Assembly: GCA_025200525.1 (NCBI GenBank)
Contig: CM045762.1
Location: 79,047,217 to 79,111,216 of the forward strand
Direction of reading: 5' to 3'
DNA from: Camellia lanceoleosa
Lineage: Eukaryota > Streptophyta > Magnoliopsida > Ericales > Theaceae
DNA: 64,000 nucleotides
Position numbers and translations under genes: made by a program. The notes under the pieces were generated by a model. That model had not been told where the DNA came from. It worked only from the letters and a program-made list of their open reading frames with translations, and did no database searches. Below are positions 11,293-22,200 of the stretch, piece after piece (positions within the stretch are counted from its first letter, which is position 1; the number at the start of each line of letters is the position of its first letter).

Positions 11293-11508
11293 GTTAAAAA
11301 TGAAAAAATGAAAATGTTTGTGTTTTTTTTTTTTTTTTTTTTTTTTAAATAAAAAAAAAAAAAAAAAAAAATAAAATTGGTTTTTGAAATTGGAAGTTGA
11401 AAATTGTAATTGTATTTTTTTTTGTTTGGTGAATAGTGTTAACTTTTTAACTTTTTGAGTAACTTTTTGACTTTTTGACTTTTTTCAAAGATCCCAAACA
11501 AGGCCTAA
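11247..11508. mobile_element. T-tract-rich Tourist-like MITE, block A only
   Basis: Block B reads directly from 'ctaaggactt' to 'caaacaacgcatgcc' (near 21,680), whereas block A has about 260 bp between. The insert has poly(T) and poly(A) runs and ends in 'ttgactttttt...cccaaacaaggcc', the family's right end. The left end is degraded. Lengths of the homopolymer runs may be unreliable. Confidence 0.6.
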
Positions 11509-12053
11509 ACTACGCATGCCGTCATGCTTAGCAATCACTAAACATCATGGTGTAAAACCAGTAATGGGAATATGGAAATTCTACATAAATTTATGCACGC
11601 ATTATATCTAATCTAATTTCTATCGGAATTTGCTTTAGATTTTTGTCAGTTTATTGTCCTAATAAAAAAAAAATTAGAGGAGACTACCAATAGGTCTTAA
11701 TAACTAAACTAAATTTCTATCAAGTTCTATTGAAAATAAATCATAATAAAATCGTCATTAAAAATAATTTTTCGTGACACTTGTTTGCATATGTTGCTAA
11801 AAATTGACTATTAGTGACTTTTAGTGTCACGATTTTTATAAATTGTTAGTAAAATTTACAATTAGTGACGTTTTTCTGTGATGAATTTTTCAAATTATTG
11901 TTGAAAGTTAAAAATTGACCTTTTTTTATGATGATTTTTTTAAACTGTTGTTAAAACTTATAATTAGTGACATTTTCTGTGACAATTTTTCAAACTGTCA
12001 TTGAAAATTAATAATTAGTGACGTTTTTTAATAGTGTTTGATAAAAAATGGTA

Positions 12054-12334
12054 CTCCCTCCGTCCCAAAATATTAGTCCCTTATTTCATTTTTTATTGTC
12101 CAAAATATTAGTCACTCTTCAAAAATCAAGTACAAAAATAATATAAATTTCTTATTTTGTCCTTCTTTTAAATTAATAAACAATATAAAAAGTACAATTA
12201 TGACATTAATATTCCCAAAAAATGTACTATCAAAAGGATAATTTTAAAAAATTAATTTTTTTCAAATGCAATAATTGTACTACCAAAAAAAGTTAGATTC
12301 CCCAAAAGGGATCATTATTTTGGGACGGAGGGAG
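12054..12334. mobile_element. Stowaway MITE (Tc1/mariner type), block A only
   Basis: The terminal inverted repeats CTCCCTCCGTCCCAAAATA and its complement (with GGGACGGAGGGAG) are the classic Stowaway ends. They are flanked by TA on both sides (12,052-12,053 and 12,335-12,336). Length is 281 bp. The empty site is in block B near 22,215, so it inserted after the duplication or was lost from B. Confidence 0.92.
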
Positions 12335-13149
12335 TATTAATTTTCACAGGATTTATTGGACAATAAATCCATCTACTAGGACCTACACGTAAGTTTCCCA
12401 TTAAATTAAGGATATTTCCTTTGAACTAATGAAAAGCCATGCATTGTTGATTGGAGCACTTTCATTGGCCTTTGCATCCATTGACGATATAGACATATTG
12501 ACAAGAATATAAGCATTCCTTACTACTTTGGCTGCAAAGCATTTGAAGGTTGAAAAGAGGATTTGAACCCAAGAAATACACAACCGCCTGACTACTAGGT
12601 TCCATCTTTACCATTGTGGCAGGGTATTGAAGTTCTTGTTCTCACTCTTAGTGCTTTGGTTTGAGTCAATAATGCTTCTATGTTGTGATGGTGTGGCCTT
12701 CAGCTCTATGGACCAGCTTGTAGTGCTATCTGTGTTCCACTAACACCCCTCCCATGTCTTTATATGGTATCAAATAATATTGAATTTTCTGATTGGTAGA
12801 TTGTGTATTTGATGGATCAGATCAACCAGGTAACCATAAAATCCTTTATTGAACTGAACTCAAATCTGCCGGTACGGAGACTTTAGTTGGCAATAGTTGA
12901 GATAACTGTCCAACCTTGTGTTATTAACATGTGTAGGCCTACACTTTATTCTCTACTTCTTTTGATTGTTCTCTACATATATGCTAGCATCTTGACAGAG
13001 TGATTTGAGTAACAACATTCCTAGTTTGTAGTATCTTGACCGAGCGATTTTGTTAATGTTCATAGTTTAAGCTGAGTAGCTTAGATGTCAACATTCATGC
13101 TTACTGGTCCCAAATTATGCTATGTTGTGTTAATAGTATCTTGACCGAG

Positions 13150-13510
13150 TAACTTCTCTATGGTCCGAAATTGGACTAGAGCGTGATGCTGAGTTCTTGA
13201 AGGCATACCACGAGTCTTATTTTGATGATCCAAATCGTTAATATGTAGAATTCACCAAGTATTTCATCTATATAAAAAATCAGGTTAATCAAATATCGAT
13301 AACTACTTGATCAAAACATATTTCTGTCAACAATAAATTAATTTTTAAAATAAATTGTTGAAATAAATCGAATCTAATCAAGTAACTATTGATATCCGAT
13401 TAACGTGATTTTTTGCAAGAATAAAATACTCGACGAATTTTACACATTGAATAATTCGGATAATCAAAACAAGACTTGTAATGAGTATCATGAATCCAAA
13501 TAGCACAATC
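13150..13510. mobile_element. Palindromic (foldback) element, copy d
   Basis: The arms run from 'tggtccgaaattggactaga' to 'cgattaacgtgattttttgc' and on to 'catgaatccaaatagcac'. A hAT-like element interrupts the right tip, and a few further bases of the element may follow 14,158. This copy lies just past the break of block A, where block B has exon 2 of the F-box gene. Confidence 0.6.
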
Positions 13511-14150
13511 TAGGGGTGAGCATGGTCCGGATTGGACCGGATTGAGGTAAAAGCAGGATCAATCCATTATCTACGGTTCTTGAAAAATTAGAACTAATCC
13601 AATCCGTTTCAATCATGGAACCAATCCGAACCAATCCATTTAAACACGGATTGGATCGGTTTAAGACCACGGATTCACATAATTAAATAACAAAAATATA
13701 TATATATATATATAATACTTTAATTTCATAAAAACATAAATATAGCGTTATATTAGTTCCACAATAGCAACATATTTTTCTATAATAGCGGCATACTATT
13801 GTAGAATTTAAACAACTATAAGAAAATTAGTTTCACCATAAGTATTTAGATCATTACAAATTAAAACTAAAAACTAACAAATAAAAGAAGATATTGTACG
13901 GGTTTAGGTTTTATATAGAATAAAAGAAGATATTATAGGGGAGGGTGTATAATAAAAATATAGATTATTTATATATGGTCCGGTTCAAATCTGGAACCGT
14001 AGAGTCAAATTCGGAACCAATCCGTGAACTACGAATTTTTAATTCTTCAATCCGGAACCGAACCACGGATTTAAAAAATCAATCGAAACTTATCGGATTG
14101 AACTGGGCTGGATCAGATTACGAATTTTACGGATTCCTTACTCAGCGCTA
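13511..14150. mobile_element. Non-autonomous hAT-like element
   Basis: The ends TAGGGGTGAGCATGG and CCTTACTCAGCGCTA are imperfect inverted repeats of the common plant TAGGGGTGAGCA type. The 8-bp flanks gcacaatc (13,503-13,510) and gtataatc (14,151-14,158) match at six of eight positions with two transitions, as expected of an aged hAT target duplication. The interior is repeated 'aaccaatccg/cggattgg' sequence and AT-rich DNA. No transposase. Confidence 0.7.
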
Positions 14151-16279
14151 GTATAATCTAACTCACTTAATAGATTAGAGAGAATATGTTTCCTTTCCAA
14201 AAGTAGTAAAGCGGATAATCACTTAAATTTTATATCAAAAACAAAAAAAAAATTTAAAGTAACTTAGAATATATCTTATAACGCTATATGGCTCGCGAAA
14301 TAATTCTCAGATAAGATTTTTTTTTTTTTTTTCAAAAGTAAAATAAATAAATAAAAAGAAGAAGAAGAAGAAGAAGAAGTTAGTTGTAACAATGAGGCCC
14401 ACGTGTGACGCCCCTTTAACGTTCTGTTTTTTGGAGGACGACCCTCTAACCTTCAACCGCACATAAGAGACAAAAAAAAGTGGGTTGGACCAATAACTCC
14501 CGCACGCGACCCTCAAGCTCAACCTTCAACCTTTTGTTTTGTGGCTTAATTTTCGTACTATAATATATATATTTTTTAAATTTTTAAATCAGAAAGGCCC
14601 CTTATCCATCTTTTTAATAGGGTAATTTACACGAACCTCCCCTAGAACTTACAATAATTACACCCAATTCCACTTGTATGAAAAAATAACGTCAACTCCC
14701 CGCAAACTTAATTACAATTTGCATTACACTAAACCCACAAAGTCAATCAACCGTTTGTAAGTGGATGGTACTTGCTAAGGTCATCAATATTATTATAAAA
14801 TATCAAATTTATCCTTGTTTAATTTTAAAATTCAAAGAAAAAAACAATAGAAAAATAAAATTAAACAAAAAAGCCATTTCCTCTCAAACCCATCTACTAC
14901 TCATGTCTCATTTTTCCCTCAACCACTGCTACTTCCCCTTCCCCTACTCCTATTCCCACTATTGCTCATCTTTACTTCTTCTCCCACCACTACCACAAAT
15001 CAATTAATCAATAACACAATCACAACTCCATCAAGAATAAATTCAATAAACAAAAACAAATTCGAATTGCTAATAATAAATTCAAACCTTAACAAATTCA
15101 CCACTTTTACTACAATTACAAACTCTATGAATCCAAAAAAAACAAAGAAACATTAGGAGAAGAGTAAGGTGGGTCACAACGCGCAGTGGTAACATGTGAC
15201 CTTTACTTCGTCAATCCTCTTCAATAATGGTAAAAAAACTACCTATTTAAGGACAATTTGATGAGTAGAGTTTTGATGATGATTTTGAATTAGTCTTTAG
15301 TGGCTATGATGGTGAAAGTAAGATTGGTGGCATTGTGTTTGTAGTGCGTGATAATAACAAAATGAAAAGACGAGCATAAATTTTATGGGCTATAATGGTG
15401 GTTGTAAAAATGAGAGGTGGAGATAGGGGATTATAAGGTTTGATGGTGGTAATGAAAAAGAATCATGGTGGTAATGTTGTAAGGATTAGAGTTAGAAATT
15501 GCCAACAGAAAGTAAAAATGATTGAGTAGGTGGAATGACACTATTATCGATAGTAGTGCTAGATTGCGATGAATAGGACGCGATGCGATGTTAGGTGGGA
15601 CACCAAATAGTGCTAGACTAGATGTAAAGTGATGGTGGGTGAAATGACAAACGTTGTTGAATAAGAAACAAGACAATATTGGCGCAGAATACTAGACGAC
15701 ACTAGGAAATGTTAGAAGAGAGAGAGAGAGAGAGAGAGAAGGAAGAACGGGTAAAAAATGGTTTTAAGAAAGTATGAAGGTGTTTTCATCTTTTCATATT
15801 TAACAAAAAAGGTATTTTTTATCTTTTTGTATTTTATATTAACGAGTTAAGTTTTGAAACTCCCGACTTTGATTCCTATCTATTAGCATTCCCAATCCAT
15901 GAAATAATTCTTATTATTCCTTTGAACGATCAAAATTTTCTTTCAAGAAAATCTATAATGTCTTGAGAGAGGCGCTTCATTATGCAAGGGCGTAATTTTT
16001 CTATATTGATGGGATCAAGTGTAATTATTGTAACTTTCAATACTGATTGATGTAATTTGTCGTTTTGTATAGCATGACTTTATTTTCATGGGCCAAACAG
16101 CATTATTTAATACGTTAAAATGTCGATCACGTGATCAACGCGGACCCTTGCACATTACTCTTTGTTCTGTTAAGGAGACTTGAGAACCACGTTGAACAAA
16201 GTTACAAGTACAAGTACAACAACAGAGCATCAGCATTGACCCCGATACAGTCTCAGAAGAACACCACCCTCCTCTCCTC

Positions 16280-19200
16280 ATGGAAGAAGAAGAAGAAGAA
16301 GAAGAAGAAGAAGAAGAAGGCCAAACCGAGCCAACCACTCGTCATCCGAGCCTAGACGACTTCCCAATCGACCTCCTCCTCTACATCCTCTCCTTCCTCC
16401 CCACAATTGACGCCGTTAAAACCAGCTCCGTCTCTCGCAAATGGCGAAATCTCTGGTCCTCCGTCCCTTCTCTCAGCTTCGACTACTCCATCTTCCCTCC
16501 CGCCGACACCCCTTTCCTCATCTCCCTCTCCTTCGCCGACTTCGTTGACCGAACTCTCCTTCTCCGACCCCCCCTCTCCTCCCTCCTCAAGTTCCGCCTC
16601 CAGTTTGACTTCTCCGACGACTTCTACTCTTGCCACGTGAACTCCTGGGTTCGCTACGCCGTCGATCACCTTGCCCTCGAGCTCGATCTCGACTTCTTCA
16701 TCGATCGGATTTACCACGACGACGACGACGACAACGACAACGACGGACTCGGATTCGGAGCCTTGTACGATTTCCCTTTCGGCGTACTTAAAAACAGCCG
16801 AGTTAGGGTTTTGAAGCTCTGCCACTGTTACCTCTCGGTCCCGCCGAATTTATCGACTATGCGATTTCATTCTCTCAAATCGATGGTCTTCGATCAGGTC
16901 GGCTTGTCGGACGACATGGTTTCGGGCTTGATTTTGGGGTGTCCGAATCTTGAAATTTTGGGGATCGATTATTGCTGGGCGATTAGGAATCTGAAGATCT
17001 GTTCGGCGAAATTGAAGGAGTTATCGCTTCGGAATTTTGTAGGGGATGAAGAGAGTTCGGTTGAGATTTGTGCGCCGAATCTGATATCAATAAGTATTGC
17101 TGGTTTTGAGATGGGAAAGTATGGTTTGAAGGCTTCGTCTTTGGTTAAAGCACACATTTGTTTCCCTCACAAATTGCAGTACTATGGTTATTGGAGTAAG
17201 ATTGTGAGGTTGGTTGGTCATGCGGAGTGTCTCACTGTGCAAAATTGGTGGTTTAAGGTATAATTTACTTTCTTTGTTTTGCTTAATTTGATTCTTTTTT
17301 ACCATGGTGCTATGATATAGGGATTTGGATTGTAACCTGGTTTTAACAGTCACCTTGATTGACATTTTAAAACGGTTATATCTTCTAGTCATAGTTATCA
17401 AATCCTGAATCGAAATGGCATTATACCAAATCGTGAATCGTAAAGGTTCGCACTTTTTTTTAAGAAAAATGTTTGGGACTCCTTTGGGGATGGCCCCTAA
17501 AGGGAACCTGACCTTCTATGTATGTGTGGGGTCCATGTCATGGGTGGTCTAAATTTATGGGGTATTGTGAGGTGAGAGTCTCAATCGTTGTTCTTTTTTT
17601 AAAAAAAATTATTTAGAAAAATATATATCTACATATTTAATTATATTTTTATAAATATAAAATATTTAGATTTAAACCATTGTTATTTCGAATGATCATG
17701 TGTTCTAATAGGTAAGAAGTTGACCCAAGTTTTCGTGTAAGATCACCGTCTTATCTTTTTCCTTTTTTAGATAGGGCCAAGTTTCTCTCTAGCCTGAGAT
17801 CGGACTAGAGTATGTTGTTGGGCTTGTGGGGGGCCATCATAAATTTTGTTTTGATAATCTAAACCATTCAATATATAAAATTTATCAAGTACTTTATTTC
17901 TATAAAAAATCACGTTGATCGGATATTGATAACTACTTAATCTGATCAAATTTCTGTCTAATGGTAAATATAATTTTAAAAATAAATTGTTGACAAAAAT
18001 TTGATCCAATCAAATAGCTATCGATATCCGATCAACGTAATTTTTTTATAGGGATGGAGTACTAGATAAATTTTACATATTAAACAATTTAGATTATTGA
18101 AACAGAATCCGTGGTGAGTCCCACGGGCCCAATAGTATCGTCCAGTCTAGAGACAAGCCTGGCCCCCTTGGAGATTGTTTATCAACTATTCTTGATAAAG
18201 AAAGTAAACAAAGGTAGACTTTCAATTTTCAAGTAAAAATACCTAAACAACGATGTTGATATTTCATAATCATACATACATTTACAAGTGAAGAATGACT
18301 TAATACTAAAAAACTTGCAGAACCACTAGATTTAACTGACCTCACCTATGTAATATTGAAATATATTTATGGGTGGTGACAGGCTGCTATACGAATATAA
18401 AAGAGAAAGCATATGGAAGATGAAGCTATGGCTTGTCAATAGCGGTCCCACTATGGGTTCTAGATACTGTAGCACCCTTAGAAGGGAGACTTAGCTCCAA
18501 TAACTACCTGAGTTAGCTAACCTTAGCCCTGTTTGGCATTGGGATGGGAGATGAGAATAGGTGGTTTCGGATTTGCCGATTGGTGCTTTTCATTTCATTA
18601 TCTCTGCTCTACCTCGCACTGATAATATAAAATAGTAATAGATAATTCATTTTTTCAAATTATTTTAACCTTAAATATCTTTAGAATATACATTATGGTT
18701 TCTTTTAAAATTGTTAAAAACATGTAGAAATTCTATTAAAAACTCTTTGATCTCCAAAATAATAGCAAACCATGTATATATATTGGTTATTTTCGCACTA
18801 AACACTATTAGAAGTTGTATTATATCATTTTAACTAAAAAGAAGGGAGAAAAAAAGAATCGAAATATGTCGAGCATGATAGTTTTAACAATTGCATGAAT
18901 TGTAAAAGTGAATCAAATCGTGAATTGATTGTGAATGTGCAATTCACTAGAGATTCACTTTCAAAATAGATTCACTATTATATTTGTATCGATTTTGCAA
19001 AAATTGAAAATCGAATCGTAAATCGAATAGCGAATTTTAAGATTCTGATAATAGAGCTTATACTCATTAACAGTGGCAGCGCCAGAATTTTTCATCAGGG
19101 TAGAGTTTAATAAATTACAAATAGTATGAAAATTACATCAAACTAAATATTTACCTAGGAAAAAAAACATAACACACAATCACAACCATACAACAACCCA

Positions 19201-22200
19201 AAAAATATAAGAAATATCTCAAACACATACAAGGAATACGTAGGTGAACTAAATCAAACCTCTAACTTCTTAGTGAAGTGCATAGAGTCTTGGTTAATGG
19301 GCTAACTTGTAAACATTCAAAAATAAATAAAAAAAAGGTCAGTTTTGGAAATTAGTAAGAAAGCAATTTTATATATTATTATTATTATTGTTGTTGTTGT
19401 TGTTGTTGGCAATGGAGTGGGGCTAGATATAAAAAGTGTTCAAAAATTTGATGTTGAAGTGAGCTCAAACTAAAAATTCATGGTGTTCCATTTTTTAAGT
19501 GATAAATAATGGCACCAAGGTATGCAAAAATTTTAAAATTGAGAAATGTCATCCAAAATATATACTATTACTAGTACAAATATTTTTTAGGGTATTTGTG
19601 GCACCTTTGGTTGCTGAGAACTATACAATGAGATATGCATAAGAAGAAGAAGGTTTACCATTTCACCTTCAAATTTTTAAGTTGGAGGAGTTGTTTTCTT
19701 TAGTTGAATCAACATAAGGTTTTGGTTGCATTGTCTATCTTTGTGGCATGGGTTGGTAGGACAGATTGAAAATGTGAGCAGAGAATTTTGTAAGAAAAGC
19801 CTTGATTAGTTATTTACATAGAGATGGCATGAGTTGCTACAAGATAGGAAAATAACAATTCAAAAGTTTTAACTTTCAGAACTTTTGCTGCTATTACAAC
19901 CATATCAATTTTTTAAAAAATTAGACACCATGAGTGTTATTTTCTTTTAAAAAGCATTTAGGTATTAATTAAACCAACAATGCTTTACTTATATACGAAA
20001 CCAAGCAATTTCAAGTTTGTAACTATCATATTCAATTTATTTGTGTATAGCATCTTGTGAGAAAGGTATTATTATGATATGAGTGGTTTGGATGTTTTTA
20101 GCATTTCAGTTTGTAGCGGTGGGTTGGAAGACTTTGTTGTGGTATGACACTTCTTGTGGTGGGATTTGACTCCTTCCTAATTAATTATTCTTAGATTTGT
20201 TCCTTCTTTTTAAGATAAAGAAGCACTAAGTGTGAATTATGTCCTTGGCAGAAAATGGAATGCATTGCAATCCAATATTTGTCTGAGCTTAGGAAGATTG
20301 GGAGATCATAGTGGTGATGTTTTTCCTTGTGTCCTTTTTTGAACTTGTGTGAATAAATACAATTGATGTCATTCAATGAAGGAACTGTGAGGACAATAGG
20401 CTCTCGCTGAATTCATATTACTACTTATTATAGGAAGGTAATAAGGAAAACTTATAGGAAGGTGACAAGGAAATTGGTTTGTAAGGAGATGAGGTGTTCA
20501 TTGCTCTATCCTTTGTGATTTAGTCATAGGAACCTCCTACTAAGGGTGATGAATCCACTCCAAGCTTGCAATTCTGTTATTCAGGGTAATGTAAGAATTT
20601 AGTTAGAACCACATTTCCATCAAGAAGGAGCTGCGTTCCCAACTAGGATGGAATCTGTCAAATATATGAATCTCAACGAAACAAAATAAAAGATACTAAT
20701 CAAGAGAAAATATGTAGTAGCTATTAGATTATTCGAAGAAATTTACTCAAGTTTATTCTAGTATTTTTTATTTATATAATATCCAAAGCTTTATAAGGCT
20801 TTATTGAGGCATGCCTTGATGCTCTCCTTGAGGCAAGGCTATGGCTAAACGCTTCAAGGTTTTGATTTTTAGGCTTTACTCCCCAAGGCTTCCGCGCACA
20901 CGGTCTATGTCTTGTACCCCTTTTACGTATAAGCATGTGAGGAATACGTATATGAAGAGTTTGTGTTAGGTTCTTGTTAAACTTAGTCTAATAGATAATT
21001 TAAACATAAAAAAGTTAAAAATAAAAAAGAACCTCTTTTGCAACTATATTTTATAGGAAAAATTAAGGGGTTGTTTGGGATGTTCTAAATGAGTGCACTT
21101 TTTAACTTTTTATGAAATATGGGTTGGGTTTGAAGTAATGTGATAGAGAGGTGATGCGACTTAAATAAGATAATGTGACTTAAATAAGATAGTGACTTTT
21201 TGACTTTTTTTAAAAATGCCAAACTTAGCCTAAGTAAATGACCAATTAAGAAAAAACACAAAGTTAATGCTCAATGAGAAACTCAATCAATAAAGCTAAG
21301 AATACCAATTTCATTTTCAAAAGAGCAAAGCTTCCTTCTCTATAGTGAGCCTTGAGCAAAAAAGAATCTACACCTTTATATTTAATTTTGATGTATTTAT
21401 TTATTGTTTTAAAATATTTAAATTATTTACTAAATATAAAAATTTGAAATGCTTATGCCACAACTTTGTAAGGGTTACGCCTCGCCTTATGAGAAGTAAA
21501 ACGCCTCACATTACGCCGTATGTCATACACTATGTTATGTGATTGGAAACCTTAAGGGATGGGATGCAATTTCTCAAACGTGAGGGGAGAATTTGTATTT
21601 TTAATAAATCTTAAGGGGTGTATTTGTAATTTATCCTAATAAATATAAAAACACTCGTAGGCACTGTGCATCTAAGGACTTCAAACAACGCATGCCATCA
21701 TGCTTAGCAATCACTAAACATCATGGTGTAAAACCAGTAATGGGAATCTGGAAATTCTACATAAATTTATGCATACATTCTATCTAATCTAATTACTATC
21801 GGAATTTGCTTTAGATTTTTGTCAGTTTATTGTCCTAATTAAAAATTAGAGAAAATTACCAATAGGTCTTAATAATTGAACTTAATTCTCATCAAGTCAT
21901 ATTGAAAATAAATTCTAGTAAAATCGTTGTTAAAAATAATTTTTCGTAACGATTTTTTGCATATGTTGCTAAAGATTGACTATTAGTAACTTTTTGTGTC
22001 ACGGTTTTTATAAATTGCCAATAAAACTTATAATTTAGTGACGTTTTTCTGTTCAAACTGTTATTGAAAGTTAAAAATTTGTGACCTTTTTTTGTAATGA
22101 TTTTTTTAAACTGCTGTTAAAACTTATAATTAGTGATATTTTCTGTGACAAATTTTCAAATTGTCGTTAAAAATTAACAATTAGTGATGTTTTTTAATAG

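Larger units (their letters stand above)
1..13135 (+). repeat. Segmental tandem duplication, block A (left edge outside window)
   Basis: This stretch aligns in order with about 14,474-22,998. Base 1 matches about 14,474, the F-box start at 5,370 matches 16,280, and the last shared bases (about 13,135) match about 22,998. The changing offset (14.5, then 10.9, then 9.9 kb) comes from insertions in one copy only. Similarity ends abruptly about 80 bp before the position where block B carries exon 2 of its F-box gene. A short (GA)n run lies at 2,244-2,261 and has a counterpart near 15,720. Outside the F-box exon and the elements listed separately, I see no gene. The stretches 530-1,064 and 1,817-2,521 are AT-rich non-coding sequence shared with block B. 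Confidence 0.9.

Noticed and set aside
12545..12605. Possible tRNA-derived SINE or tRNA gene in reverse ('gggttcaaatcctc' like a B box)
   Set aside because: No full cloverleaf or convincing A box; the same sequence is in block B and simply belongs to the old intron.
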